DNA of 64,000 bases, from the NCBI RefSeq assembly GCF_009651005.1, contig NZ_WHVW01000007.1, positions 99,986 through 163,985 of the forward strand, written 5' to 3'. Source of the DNA: Sporosarcina obsidiansis. Lineage in GTDB: Bacteria; Bacillota; Bacilli; Bacillales_A; Planococcaceae. The position numbers and the translations under genes are program-made. Of this stretch, positions 25,301-42,200 are shown one piece after another (position 1 is the stretch's first letter; every line of letters starts with the position of its first letter). The notes under the pieces are model-generated. The model was given only the letters and a program-made list of their open reading frames with translations, ran no database searches and had not been told where the DNA came from.

Positions 25301-28300
25301 ATCGCACAGGACAGCCAATCGAAGTTATTGCTCGCGATACAGATCGTGATAACTTCATGACGGCAGAACGCGCAAAAGAGTATGGCTTAATCGATCACAT
25401 CGTTCAACGTAGTGACATGAAAAAATAATACAAACCAAAAACCGATTCTCCTTTTGGGAAGAATCGGTTTTTATTATTGTTGTTCTGCTTCTACCAATTC
25501 AGACAAATTCTGAAGTGCCAAGTCTTCATCTATTCCATCTGCCACCAACGTAACTTCTGTACCTTTTGCAATGGCGAGACTCATGATTCCCATGATGCTC
25601 TTTGCATTTACTTGGCGTACTTCTTTCTTCAAATAGATATCCGCAGTATACTTATTTGCTTCCTGCACAAATAATGCCGCCTGTCTCGCTTGCAAGCCAG
25701 GTTTAATACCAACTTTTACTGTTTTTTCTACCATATCGTGTGCTCCTTTTCTTCCTCTTCTTCAGAAGGATCTACTCGTTAGTTTGTTAATTTCCACGCA
25801 AACGTTCAGCAATTTCTTCAATCTTTCGCAAACGATGATTCACTCCGGATTTACTAACAGGCGTACCTGTCACCAGTTCACCCAGTTCTTTTAACGTAAC
25901 GTCTTGATATGCCACTCGTAATTGAGCGATTTCTTGCAAGCGCTCTGGTAGTTGATCCAGCCCAATCGTTTGTTCAATCAACTTAATATTCTCCACTTGT
26001 CGCTGTGCCGCACCAATCGTTTTATTGAGATTGGCCGTTTCACAATTCACTAACCGATTCACACTATTTCGCATATCTCTCATGATCCGGACATCCTCGA
26101 ATTTCATAAGAGATACATGTGCACCGATTATCCCAAGAAAATCGGAAATTTTTTCTGCTTCTTTTAAATAGGCGATAAATCCTTTTTTCCGCTCAATGGA
26201 CTTCGCATTTAACTGGAATCGATTCATTAACTCAACTAATGATTGGCTGTGTTCTTGATAACTTGAAAATACCTCCAAATGATAGGAAGATGTCTCGGGA
26301 TTGTTGACGGAACCTCCTGCCAGGAAAGCTCCGCGTAAGTATGCGCGCGCACAGCAATCATCACGAATTAGCTGTGGATCGATGTGATTAATCATTTGAA
26401 AATCATGCGTGATAATAGATAGTTCTTCGAGAAGGGTCTTAGCTCCTTCCCGAATACGGCAAATATAAATATTATTTTTCTTCAGACGCATTTTCTTACG
26501 TACGAGCAATTCCACTTTATAAGGATACAACTTTTTCAGGTTAGAATAAAGTCGTCTCGCAATAGCTGCATTCTCAGTTTGTACATCAAGACTCAATTGT
26601 TTATTAGAAAAAGACATCACACCGTTCATGCGAATAAAGGCTGCTATTTCTGCTTTGATACAGCAATCGTCCGCTTCAATTTGTGTCAGTTCTTTTTTTG
26701 TTTTAGATGCAAAAGACATGATATTCCCCCTTTTTCGGCAATCTTCATATCTATCCGCCTTCTATGCTCTCTCTATATAACGCATTAATATATCCGCCAC
26801 ATCCGTTGATTTATGCAGAATGGTCCCATTAAAAACCGTTGCAATCTCTTGCACAAAGACTTCCGGCACTAGAGCCTGCAACTTATCTAAATCATTTTCA
26901 ACAAGCCATGGTTCTTCATCGTCTACCATGCTGTGCGTACGTCTGAAGGCTTCCACGTTATTTACCAGTACCGCATCCAAAAAAGGAGAACCGGCATGAT
27001 CATACAACGCCTGAACGTGCTCTGATGCCGTATAGCGATAGGTTTCCCCTCTTTGTGTTGTTAAGTTGCCGACATAGACTTTTTTCGCAGAACTAGTAAG
27101 AACGGCATCCCGAATATCTTGCACTAAAATTGTCGGCAAGATACTAGTATACAAGCTACCAGGGCCAAAGACGATTAAATCTGCTTTTTGAATGGTTGCA
27201 GCTGTCTCCGGCAACGGTTTCACATCTTGTGGTGAGATGAATACATTGCGGATTCTTCTTCCATAGAGAGGGATTTTCGATTCACCTGTAATAATTGAAC
27301 CATCTTCCAGCTCTGCATGCAAGGTAATACGTTGATTTGCAGCAGGCAATACTTTCCCTTTTATATTCAATACGCGGCCCATTTGCTCTACAGCACGCGC
27401 AAAATCTCCAGTAATTGTAGTCAATGCGGTTAGCATCAAGTTCCCGAGGGAGTGGCCTTTCAAATCATCTGAACCTTCAAATCGGTATTGAAACATCTTT
27501 TCGATTAATGGTTCTACATCTGAAAGCGCTGCCATAACCTGTCTGATATCTCCTGGAGGAGGAATGTCATATTGGTCAAATAGACGGCCAGAACTTCCTC
27601 CATCATCTGCTACCGTAACAATCGCTGTCAGATCAATCGGATGGCGTTTCAGCCCCCTCAGAATGGTTGAAAGTCCTGTTCCCCCACCGAACACAACGAC
27701 TCTTTTTATAGTAGTGGATTGCATAGCAATGTCAACCCTTTCTTTTTTCAACATCCCGATGAGAGACATGTGTTGGGTAATCTTCTTTAAACTCTTTTGT
27801 GAAATATTCAGCGAGAGTTACCGAACGATGCTGTCCACCTGTACATCCAAATGCAATGACTGCCTGCCCTTTTCCTTCTTGTTTATATTGCGGAATCAAG
27901 AATTTGAAAAGATCGGTCAGTTTATCAATCAACAATTTAGTGTCATTCCATTTCAAAACGTATTCAGATACCTCCTCGTTCAATCCTGTCAATGGACGTA
28001 ATTCTTCTAAATAATAAGGATTAGGCAAAAATCTCACATCAAATACCACGTCGGCATCAATTGGCATTCCATGCTTAAAACCGAATGAAACGAAATTTAG
28101 AGTGAATGTAGGCTCCCCAGCCTTGGAAAATTCCCGCATAATCTTTTCGCGTAATTGTTTCGGCTTTAAACGAGACGTATCATAAATAGAACGCGATAAA
28201 CCTTTTAGTTCCGTCAGCAAAATACGTTCTTTCCGTATTCCCTCAAGCAATACGCCACCTTCAGATAATGGGTGTGAGCGCCGTGTTTCCTTATAGCGTT

Positions 28301-29308
28301 TCACCAGAGTGGCATCATCAGCATCTAGAAATAACAAGCTAGCCTTTACATCATCCATATTTGATAACTCATCCAGCGCAGTTACCAAAGAATCGAATAG
28401 ACTTCCACCACGTGTATCCATCACTGCAGCAATACGTCGCATTTGATTATCAGACTTCATCATTAAATTCAAGAAGGTTACAAATAACTCAGGAGGAAGA
28501 TTATCGATACAATAAAACCCCATATCTTCAAAACATTGCATAGCCACTGTTTTGCCTGCACCAGACATTCCTGAAATAATTACAACCTCATATTCGTTCG
28601 ACACATATGATTGTTCCATACTCTTTTATTCACCTTCCATCGATTGTTGGAGCGACTGGCGCAACAATTGGAACTGCTCGGTATAATAAAAAGTTCCATA
28701 TTGCATACCTTTATTTTCAATCGCGAATATTAAATTGGCACGATCTCCCTCAGCCATTGGTAATGTATGCAGACTCTCAAGCGGATGCCACTCTAGCTCA
28801 CCTTCCACTGTTGTTTCCAACACGTTGCCTGAGTAATCATGAGCAATGAAGGTGAAAAGGAGCCATTCGTTTAACAATTGCTCTCCTCCATTATCCATGA
28901 TCATCATCGTGTAAACACCCTTTAAGTGCGGATTAATGGGACGTGCGCCTGTTTCTTCAACAAACTCACGTATAGCCGCTTCATAGACGGATTCTCCTTC
29001 GTCAATCTTCCCTCCTGGAGCCACATACCAACCGCGTCTCGGTTTCTTCAACAAGAGGACATTTCCCTCTTTAACAACGAGTAAATTAGCAATTTTTTGC
29101 ATATGTAGTTCCCCACTTTTCACGAATGTAGTACTAGTATACAATGCTTTCTTGAAAAACGACAAAAAAAGGAGGCTATTCACGGAAGTTTGTTACCGCA
29201 AATAGCCACAAAGTTGCTATATTATAAAAAGGGGGGTCTTGACTACTTATATTATACCCCTTTCACATTGCAATTCTGTTACATAAAGGTTACGAATTAA
29301 ATCAATTA

Positions 29309-30271
<963 letters not shown>

Positions 30272-33200
30272 TCAAATATCAATTACACCTCGGCAAAATT
30301 GTGGAATGGCTTATTTAGAACACCGCAAAAACCATCAAATTCGCCAGAGGTTTTACCTGGAATCCAGATAAATAATCGCTATATAAAATCGTAGTAGAAT
30401 CGTGGAAGGAATTCAACTTAAATGCAACATCCAATTCATTGTCAATCATTCGTGTAAGGTAAAAATTGAATGAGTTCTTGCACATACTTCGTTAAAGTCG
30501 CAACTGCCACGCCATACTTTTCCGCCAATGATTTCTTCGTCACCTGATCATAGCGCGATGATTGGAACATATAGTCTGTAGCCGCAGCGATCGCTTTAGG
30601 ATTAGTAAAAGAATACTCGCTGACTAATGCATTCTCACATAAAGTGAACCACATCTGAAATAAATGCGTTCCTTGCAAATCCAGTGGCTTGTACTGTTCA
30701 TACAGCAAGTCACATGTAGTCAGTGCCTTATTAAACGATTTTTCAAAATCATTATCTGCAATGAATTCATAATCCAAGCTATGTGCTAAAAACAGCTGTT
30801 CAGCTGCACTTAACTTTTCCACATCGATATAACCAGGATGAGACAGGATTTCTTGTAGATGAGAGGACTTGCCTAATAAGAACAAACCAAACATCCTTTC
30901 ACTGCGATAAGGATTAGAAATCTTCTCAATCAAGAACGACACATCTTCCTCATACGAATCAGGGGGTAACTCATCCCCTATCGATTTCCAAGGCTCGAAC
31001 CCTTCTTTCGATGGATCCATTTGCAACAATTTCTCATAAGCCTGCTCTGCCACTTGACGATGTCCAGTAAAGTATGCCGCATTCGACAACCAGAAGTAAT
31101 ACCCAATATCCCCTTGGAAACCACGCTTTTGCAGACTGCGCAACCAATGATAAGCCTCTTCATAACGTCCTGTTAGCGCAAAGGTCGCACCGAGTTTATA
31201 ACGATGTTCCACTTGATACGGTTTAATTTTAGCCAACAGTTCCATCATGCTGTGAAGACGTTCTTCATCCCGACCATAATAGAAAAACACCGCTAAATTA
31301 CAAAGTGCGTGAATATTCCCTTTTTCCTCACGTAACACATCGTATAAAATCTCTTCTGCATGTTTTTCTTTCCCAATATAGAAGTACGCCAGTGCCAGGT
31401 TATTATGAACAGCCCACGTTTGCGGATAGTCTGTTAACAGATTTTCCAACACTTCTATCGCCTGTTCAAAATTCCCTTCCTCCATCATTTTCCGGGCCTT
31501 TTCTTGCATAAATAAGACTTCCCCGTCCGGTGACTCCCCATCCTCTAGAAATGTCTCTTCTTGATCTGCAAACTCTACGATTTCATGCGCTTCTTCCATA
31601 AAGAAACCACCTGGTGATAAACTGATATACTTCAGCGCATATTGTTTTGCTTCACGAAGTAAGCCAAGATGCGCATGGACTTCTGCCAAATAAAACGTAG
31701 TCTCTTCGTTATTCGGCTCTATTTCATCCGCTTTTTTCAATAGCTCATAGGCGTCTTCAAAACGACCGACTTCCATGATGAAGACACCATACTCCATGTG
31801 AGTAAGTGCATCATCTGGATTCAGCTCTAATGCGCGTTTATAATATTTCTCGGCATCTGAAAATTGCTCTCGCTGCATAGCTTGCATCGCACGTTTGCGA
31901 TAGAAATCTCCGTCGGGTAGAAATGAAACAATTTTATCCTTCTTAAATCTTTGCTTTTTATCCAATCGAACTCCTCCGAAAATGTAAGAGAAACGTATCA
32001 ATCACGCCGAAGCGTGATTGTGTCGAGATTTTGAAATGTGGCCTATAGAACGTAGTCATCTTAGACTACGTTCTACACAAAATCCGTGACATCCGCTGGA
32101 GACTTCATCTGGCACCAGATGAAACGTTCCCCTCTGCAATCTACCTTTATTATAGCACAACTTAAACACTCGTCATTCATTTGCTTCCTTAGCTGCTCTT
32201 ACCTTCATTTCATCAGCTGAGTAAATGATTCTCACTGGATTTCCGCCAGCGAAAGAACCTGCCGGAATATCTCGATTGACGAGTGATGCTGCAGAAACAA
32301 TCGCCCCATCACCAATTTTGATACCTGGTAAAATTGTTGTATTAGCCCCGATTAATACATTATTGCCAATCTCCACATCACCGATACGGTATTCATCGAT
32401 CAAATATTCATGCGCTAATATAGTCGTATTAAAACCAATAATTGAGTTATCACCTACCGTAATTCGTTCAGGAAACATAACATCTGGCACCACCATGAGC
32501 GCAAATGCTGTCTGTTTCCCTACTTTCATACGCAAGAACACACGATAGAAGACATTTTTCCAAGAAACAAATGGAGTGTACCGTGCTATTTGAATCACAA
32601 TGAAATTTTTCGCTACTTTCCAGATGGATACAGTCCGATAAATATGCCAAAGTGAATTTGCATCGCCTTTGGAACGATACCGCTCCGTGCGTCTCAAGGC
32701 CGTTCTCCTTCAAGCAAAGCGAAAAGGTCCGAAATATGGTGCAACATGAAATCAGGCTTAAACGTTTGCAAATAGTCCTCTCCTTTTAGCGCCCAGGCAA
32801 CACCCGCTGTACGTACACCCGCGTTCTGTCCTCCCAATATATCGTGGAAGTTATCCCCGACCATTAACGCTTCCGCAGGGGTACTGTTCAAACGCTCTAG
32901 AGCTAGCATGAGAGGCTCTGGATCGGGCTTCGCATTCGTTACGTCATCTAGACCGATGACCACCTCAAAATACGGATCAATGCCAATTAAGCGCATTCCT
33001 CTTTCCACCATATCTCGCTTCTTGGTGGATACGACTGCCATTTTTACTCCTCTTTCATGCAATTGGCGAAGTGTATCCGCCACTCCATCAAATTCATTCA
33101 CAAGTACATCATGATTCGCTTGATTCCAAACACGGTATTCAGTAATTAATTGTTCCGTTAACTCTGGCGCAATTGATGAAAATGTATCATGAAGGGATGG

Positions 33201-36200
33201 TCCGATAAAAGGCAAGATATCCTCTCGCTGGAAACGACCAGGAAAGTGCTGTTCTAGTACATGTTGAAATGTTGCGATAATCAATTCATTCGTATCAGCT
33301 AACGTCCCATCAAAATCAAATAATAAAGTAGTAATTGGTTTAACAGTCAACAACGGACTCCTCCTTCTCTCTCGGTCGTTTCCACAATACGCTAACTGTA
33401 ACAGTCAGCAAAATAGCAGTCACAAGTCTTATCATAAATAATGGCCAAATCGGTATTCCGAGAGGTAAAAATAAAAGCGTATCTTCAATCACCGCATGAC
33501 AAGCCATTAAAAAAATAAATGCTAACGTAATATCTCGTTTGGAAACGCCATCTTCCTGCACTGCCTGAATCATAACCCCAGCTCCATATGCAAGACCAAT
33601 TAATAAACCCGCAACGAGAGTCATGGAGGCATTGGGTTTCACGCCGATCAACTTCGTAAACGGTGCGAGTCCCTTCGAAAAATACTCTAGGTAATTTCGG
33701 TCCTTCACGAATTGAACAAATAGCATCAGCGGGAGCACAATCATTGCTAGCTGCAAAACACCAAATGATGCTTTCTCCACACCTAGAAGGAAAATCTGCC
33801 AAAACCCTTCTGGAATAACTTCGGCTTGTGGTGTCAAACCGTATTGAGCAATTTCTGAACCACCTGTCCAGAAGAGATTCAGCAAAATACCAGAAAGTAC
33901 GGCCAATCCAAGTCTAACGACAATCACGAGCCATAGTTTAACACCGACTTTCAATGCCACGGCCGTTTCAATAAACAAATTGTGAGCGAAACTAATCATC
34001 ACGGCAATGATAAACACTTCTTTTACAGTCAATTCCAATGAAATGATTCCCGCAATTCCAGCATACAGATTCAACGTATTTCCGAGCACAATCGGCACTG
34101 CCGCTTCACCACGCAAACCAAAAATATGCATAATGGGAGATACTAGCTCAACTAACCACGGGAGTATCGGTGTAAATTGTAGAATTGTAATGATTAATGT
34201 GATAGGAAAAATAATTTTCCCGAGCGACCAGGTGGTTTTCAATCCTGACTTCAAACCATTTCGTGCAGTAGTGGATAATGCGATATTATTTGCGTTCATC
34301 TTGATAATTCACATCCACTTTCATAACAAATCGGCGGTATAGCAAAATAGCTATTGCCACAATGACGCCAGTCACGGAAACTAACTGCGCTGCTCGCAAG
34401 CTACCTATGACATACAAGCTATCTGTTCGCATTCCCTCAATAAAGAATCGGCCGATTGAATACCAGATCACATAAAACAAAAAGATTTCTCCACGCTTCA
34501 TCTTTAGCACTCTTCTTATTACTAAAATCAAAATTAGACCCACAACATTCCATAGCGACTCATATAAAAACGTTGGATGGTAGGTTACGCCATCGATCGT
34601 CATTTGGTTCATGATCCAGTCTGGAATAATGGTATTTTCTTTAAAGGCATCAGAAACGGGTCCGCCATGCGCTTCCTGATTCATAAAATTGCCCCATCGC
34701 CCAATGATCTGACCGATTAACAGGCCAGGTGCTGTAATATCGGCTACCTTCCAAAACGATACGCCACGCTTTCTTGTAAATATAACAGCTGTAATAATAG
34801 CACCAATCAACGCACCATGAATGGCAATCCCACCATTCCAGATCTGAATAATCTGGCCAGGATGTTCACGATAAAAATCCCATGTAAATATGACATAATA
34901 AATGCGTGCACTAATGATGGAGATAGGAATTGCCCAAATGAGCATGTCTGTCAGAAAGTCAGGATGCATACCTTTTTTTAACATTTCACGTTGTACAATC
35001 ATAAACCCTAAAATAATTCCCAAAGCAATTAAAATACCGTACCAGCGCACTTCTAGGCTTCCTATGCTAATAGCCACGGGATTAATAGCAAGTAAAGATA
35101 AATTCACTTAGTTGCGCCCCTCTTCTTTCAAAATTTCCGCATTCTCTGCGATCGCTTGATCCAAGCGCTTTGTAAATTCTTCAGCAGCATTGAAACCGAG
35201 TCTCTTCATCCGATAATCCATGGCTGCCACTTCGATGATGACCGATAGATTTCGTCCGGGTCTGACAGGAACGGATAAACGTGTAATTTGCGAATCGAGG
35301 ATTTCAATCTTCTCTTCATCGATACCGAGACGATCATAATGTTTATCCGTATCCCAGATTTCCAAATCTACCGCCAATAACACCCGCTTATCATCTTTCA
35401 CTGCACTCGCACCAAATAATGTCATCATATCAATAATGCCCACACCACGAATCTCTAACATATGCTTTAAAATTTTTGGAGACGTACCGATTAACACATT
35501 GTCGGCAACTTGACGGATTTCCACCGAGTCATCAGCCACAAGTCGGTGGCCTCGCTTAATGAGCTCTAATGCCGTCTCACTCTTTCCAACACCACTACCA
35601 CCTGTGATCAAAACCCCAACGCCATACACGTCTACTAACACCCCATGGACCGTTGTCATAGGCGCTAATTGGCCAATTAAATAATTGGTCAGCATACCAG
35701 AAAATTGTGTAGTTTTGTAATCAGTCCGCAGTACCGGAATATTTTTCTCTTCCGCTAAATGACCAAGCTCTTTTGGACCTTCTTCACCGTGAGCAATAAT
35801 AAATGCAGGTGTATTGTCTGAGCAGAGTCGTTCTAGCCGTTTCCTTCTCGTAATCGACGGTAGCGTTTCCAAGAACGACATTTCCTTACGTCCAATTAAT
35901 TGCACGCGCTCCGAAGGATAATAGTCAAAATAACCGGCCATCTCTAGACCAGGTCGAGATATATCACTCGTATAGACTTGCCGGTGAATACCGTCATGTC
36001 CGGCAATCAATTCTAGACCAAATCGGTTCATAATATCTTCTACTGTTAGTTCGCCCATAAAGCTCCCCCGCTTTCCTACTATACAAATTGAATGTAAATT
36101 TCACATAAAAGCTAGTAACTACTCATTCAATCCTCATTTTAACATGAAGAAAAAGAAATGAAATGGATTTAACCCCGTAGATTTTCCATCTTTGCTGTCT

Positions 36201-39200
36201 CCTATTCTAAAATAGCGTCTATATAGAGAATAAAGGAGAGTGGAGAGATTTGACAACCATCATTCTTGACGCGGGGCACGGACCTAATACGCCCGGAAAA
36301 CGAACACCTGACGGGAAGCTACGTGAATTTCAATTTAATTCGGTAGTTGCTTCACTTGTTGGCGAACGTCTGATAAGAGAAGGAGTGACGATTCGATATG
36401 CACACGAGTCATCTCGGGATGTCCCTTTACATGAACGAACTGCTATAGCAAATCGATTACGCGCAGACGCTTATGTATCAATTCATGCCAATGCACATGG
36501 CAATGGTTGGAGTAAGGCACAAGGGATTGAGACCTACATCTATCCGCAAGCAAGTAAAAGTGCATCAGTTCTTGCAAATTATGTTCAAAAAGCTCTCATC
36601 ACTGCCTGTCAACGAACTGATCGAGGAGTGAAAAAAGCGGATTTCGCCGTATTACGTGACACCCATATGCCAGCCATCCTTGCAGAATGCGGCTTTATGT
36701 CGCATCGAACTGAGGCGACTTTGCTGCAGAGTAAAGCGTATCAACTGCAATGTGCAAGAGCGTTAACTTTCGGCATACTATGTTGGATTTATAACAAATA
36801 AAATGCACCTGCTCCTCCACAATATAGTGGTTGAGCAGGTGCATTTAAATTCACGGCGACTTATAGCTCAATGGAGTTATAGTGTACCAAGACAGAGCCT
36901 GTTTTAGACTCACCTGTAATTTGTAAAGGCGCCTTCGTATCGTCATCGCCGGATTTACTAAAACGAATTGTACGATGTAGGAATTGTTCTTGCTCTTCCA
37001 CACGTGATACGTCTTTTAGTTGCAAGTCCAATTTCCCCATATTGGAAGTGATTTCGCCATTCAATCCGATAGATGAAGGGAAATACAGCTCGACAGCTCC
37101 ACTAATGGACTTGGCATCTAGGCGTTTTGCATTGGCAGAGGTAGTGGTCAAGCTGACATTGCCGTTTAATGACTTCGCATCGATGTCCAGCAATTCGCCA
37201 TCTACATACACACGACCATTCAACGTTTCTGCTTCAAGTTTATTGCCACGCACCTTCAATAAACGGACCATGCCATTTGCAGTTTCTAATTCAGCTTCGT
37301 CGAACTTGATATGCGCACATTCGATTTTACCATTCGCTGTTTTCACGCGTAGCTCGTTAAAATCTACATTCTCCACTGAACAGCCACCATTCACTAATCG
37401 CACGGACAGTTTATGGTAGGGCTGATAATTCGGTACATATAAATCCACATTTACCTGCACCATTTTCATATCGCTACCGATTCGAAGTTTGTTGCCATCT
37501 TTTACAAATAACAGTTTGTCGAGAAACTGGCTACGTGCTTCCGACTCTGAATCTTGATTGAAATACTTAACAGAGAATTTTGCAGTAATTTCCTTTTCGT
37601 CAGTCGAGTGAACTTCTACTTTCCCATGATCAATGTGAAGAATGAGTTCCTCTACATCATCTACGCTCTTTTTCTCCGAATGAGTAAAAGCTACCGACTT
37701 GCCGAAAGGTGCCTCAAAATCGAACGTCTTCACGCGCTGCACAGCAGTATCCATAAATTGCATAAAACGGTCTCCGACACTCATGAATTCTTTGCGTATA
37801 TCTTCAAAAAAGTCATCAGCTGAAGATTCGTCTGTTGTATGATGTGGATCAGTCGATTCCACAGACTTTTCCTTCTTTGGTTGATCTTCAAATGCAGGCC
37901 GTTCCTTTTCAGTATAGGGATGTTGTACAGTGGACGTCTTTTCGTCTTGAACTGAAGAATCCGATTGCTTTCCAAGTGCTTCCAATAATTTCAACGCTTC
38001 GTCCGCTGTGATTTTACCTTCTTCTAGCAACGTAAGTATTCGTCTGCGTTCATTTTGCATCTCTAAATTCCTCCTCATTTTGAACATCCTATTCGGTTCC
38101 TATCTATTTATACGGCTGTGCAATCTAAAAGTTTCATCTGGCTATTATTTTCCGGTTTTCTGTATCAGCTGTTTCATGCGGTCTCGATCTCGCTCCAAAA
38201 TTGAACGCAAATACTTTCCTGTATATGATTCCTTCACTTCTGCTACTTCCTCTGGCGTTCCGGTTGCAACGATCTGCCCACCTTTATCTCCACCTTCTGG
38301 TCCAATATCAATAATATAATCCACTGTTTTGATGACATCCAAATTGTGTTCGATAACGAGTACCGTATTGCCGCCATCCACGAGACGTTGAAGTACTTCC
38401 AATAATTTCGCGATATCATGGACATGGAGACCCGTTGTCGGCTCATCCAAAATATAAAACGACTTCCCATTGGAACGTTTGTGCAGTTCAGAGGCCAATT
38501 TAACTCGTTGTGCTTCACCGCCAGATAACGTGGTAGCAGGCTGTCCAAGCTGAACATAGCCTAGTCCCACATCTACAATCGTCTGCAGTTTGCGATGGAT
38601 TTTCGGGATATTCTCGAAAAAGATTACCGCATCCTCTACTGTCATCGCCAACACATCCGCTATGTTCTTCCCTTTGTATGTCACTTCCAACGTCTCCCGG
38701 TTATAACGTTTTCCATGGCACACTTCACAGGGGACGTAGACATCCGGCAAGAAATGCATCTCAATTTTTATAATCCCATCTCCACGGCACGCCTCACAAC
38801 GTCCACCCTTGACATTGAAACTAAATCGACCTTTTTTATAGCCACGCACTTTCGCTTCATTGGTCATGGCAAAGACGTCCCGTATGTCATCGAATACCCC
38901 TGTATACGTCGCAGGGTTGGAACGCGGTGTACGTCCAATCGGTGACTGATCGATATCAATGACCTTTTCCAAATGCTCTAGTCCGTTGATCTCATCAAAC
39001 GTACCTGGTTTTTGTTTCGAGCGATTCAATTTTTGCGCTAATGCTTTGTGTAAGATTTCATTGACTAGCGTACTTTTCCCCGAACCAGAAACACCTGTCA
39101 CAGCGATAAATTGTCCTAATGGAAATTCTACATCTAAATGTTTCAGATTGTTTTCCGCTGCTCCTGTAATCACTATACTCCGCTCGTCACGAGGTCTTCG

Positions 39201-42200
39201 TGCTACAGGTAAGGGGATAAACAACTCTCCACTCAAATATTTTCCAGTCAAAGACTTTTTGTTTTTCATCACTTTAGCTGGAGTGCCAGCTGCCACAATT
39301 TCTCCACCTGCTACACCCGCGCCAGGCCCGATATCGATTAAATAATCGGCTGCCATCATCGTGTCTTCGTCATGTTCTACTACAATTAATGTATTGCCAA
39401 TATCTCGCATACTTTGTAACGTAGTAATGAGTCGATCATTATCTCGCTGATGCAAGCCGATTGATGGCTCATCTAAAATATAAAGAACACCTGTCAGACG
39501 AGAACCGATTTGTGTAGCCAATCGTATCCGCTGTGCTTCTCCACCGGATAATGTGCCTGCCGAGCGTGACAAATTCAAATAATCTAGACCTACATTGATC
39601 AAAAAGCCTAAGCGTTCTTGAATCTCCCGTAAAATCATATCTGCAATTTGTGCATCTTTCTCAGATAGCTGTAGTTGTTTGAAGAATTTCACTGTATCCA
39701 CAATTGAACGTTCCGTAATCAAGCCGATATGCTGTCCGTCAATTAACACCGCCAACGATTCAGGCTTTAAACGATAGCCGAGACAAGCAGGGCATGGTCG
39801 TTCTGTCATATACTTCCCCATCTGTTCGCGAATATAATCAGAGGATGTTTCATGATACCGACGCTCGATATTGCGTAGAACCCCTTCAAAATATATATTG
39901 CTGTCGCGTGTACTACCGAATTCATTGGTGTAACGGAAATGGATTTTTTCTTTTGTAGAACCTTTTAACAGCTTTTCAACATCTGTATCTGCTAATTCAC
40001 TAACTGGAACACTCATGTCGATCCCATGATGCTTTGCCACCGTCTTCAGCAACTCTGGATAGTACTGAGAGCTAGTCGGTTCCCATGGCGCTATTGCATG
40101 TTCTTTCAGCGTCAAATCTTTATTTGGGATGACTAGGTCAGGATCTACTTCCAATTTCATCCCCAAACCATCACATTCAGGACAAGCACCAAATGGGCTG
40201 TTGAATGAAAACATGCGTGGCTCTAGTTCTCCAATGGAAAATCCACAAATCGGACAGGCATGATGCTCACTGAAAAACAGCTCTTCTTCTCCGATCACGT
40301 CAACAATGACATTTCCGTCCGCTAGGCGCAAGGCAGATTCAAGCGAGTCACTAAGACGCGTCTCCACGCCTTCTTTCATCACAATCCGGTCGATGACAAT
40401 CTCAATCGTATGCTTTTTATTTTTATTTAACTCAATATTGTCGTCTAAATCAATCGTCTCACCGTTAACCCGAACACGTACATACCCTTGTTTCTTAATA
40501 TCCTCAATCAATTTTGCGTGGGTGCCTTTCCGCTCCGAAATAATCGGAGCGAGGATTTGAATTCGTGTTCGTTCAGGCAATTCTATGACTCGATCCACCA
40601 TTTGTTCGACTGTCTGTGTAGAAATTTCCGTGCCGTGCAACGGACAAACTGGCTTTCCTACTCTTGCATAGAGCAAACGCAAATAGTCATAAATCTCCGT
40701 AACCGTACCGACTGTAGAACGCGGATTTCGGCTAGTCGTCTTCTGATCGATCGATATGGCAGGCGATAACCCTTCAATAGAATCTACATCTGGCTTGTCC
40801 ATTTGCCCGAGAAATTGCCGAGCGTAGCTAGACAATGATTCCACATAACGCCGCTGCCCTTCTGCATAGATCGTATCGAAAGCAAGTGAGGACTTTCCAG
40901 AACCTGATAAGCCCGTGATGACTACTAATTGGTCACGTGGAATCTTGACGGTAATGTCTTTCAGGTTATGTGCTCTTGCTCCTTGGATTACAAGTTCTTT
41001 ATTTTTCATCCGGATTCTACCTTTCTGCCTTCAGTTCTATAATACTGTCTCGCAACTCGGCAGCTCTCTCAAAGTCCAGAGCTTTGGCTGCTTCCTTCAT
41101 CTCTTTTTCCAATTTAACGAGCAGCAAGCTTCTCTCATCTTTTGATAGCTTCTTGCCTTCCGTCATTCGTTGTAAATAAGATTCTGTTTCTTCCGCCACT
41201 TGAGTCGCACGGATCACTTCTCGAATTGGTTTTTTGATCGTTTGTGGCGTAATCCCATGTTTTTCATTGTACGCTTGTTGAATTTCTCGGCGTCGTTCTG
41301 TTTCACTAATCGCCTTTTGCATGGAGTCCGTCATTTTATCTGCGTACATGATCACGCGGCCTTCAGAATTACGCGCGGCTCGCCCAATCGTCTGTATTAA
41401 GGATCGTTCGGAACGTAGAAACCCTTCTTTATCCGCATCCAAAATCGCTACCAATGATACTTCCGGTATATCGATCCCTTCGCGTAATAAGTTGATACCG
41501 ATCAGAACATCGTACGTACCCAGGCGCAGTTCCCTAATAATTTCCGTTCGTTCCAGCGTCTTCACTTCAGAATGAAGATACTGTACTTTAATTCCGATAT
41601 CCTTCAAATAATCCGTCAGATCTTCTGACATCTTCTTCGTTAGCGTCGTAATCAGTACACGTTCATTACGATCGATGCGCAACTGAATTTCATCTAATAA
41701 ATCATCAATCTGCCCTTCAATCGGGCGCACTTCGATGGTCGGATCTAACAGACCCGTCGGACGTATAATCTGCTCGACCATTTCATCCGTATGCTCAATC
41801 TCATAGGGACCTGGCGTTGCGGAAATATACATCGCCTGATTGATATGCTGCTCAAATTCCTCGAACATTAACGGTCGGTTATCCAGTGCAGATGGCAGAC
41901 GGAAACCGTGTTCTACTAATACCTTCTTACGAGCTTGGTCACCATTATACATACCTCGGATCTGTGGAAGAGAGACATGACTTTCATCGACCACAATTAA
42001 AAAATCATCCGGAAAGTAATCAAGTAGCGTATACGGTGTAGCTCCTGCTTCCCGTAACGTCAAATGTCTGGAGTAGTTTTCGATACCCGAACAGAAGCCC
42101 ATTTCTCGCATCATTTCCAGATCATAGCGGGTCCGTTGCTCTAGACGTTGCGCTTCCAGTAATTTATCGTTATCACGTAAATACTTAAGTTGCTCTTCCA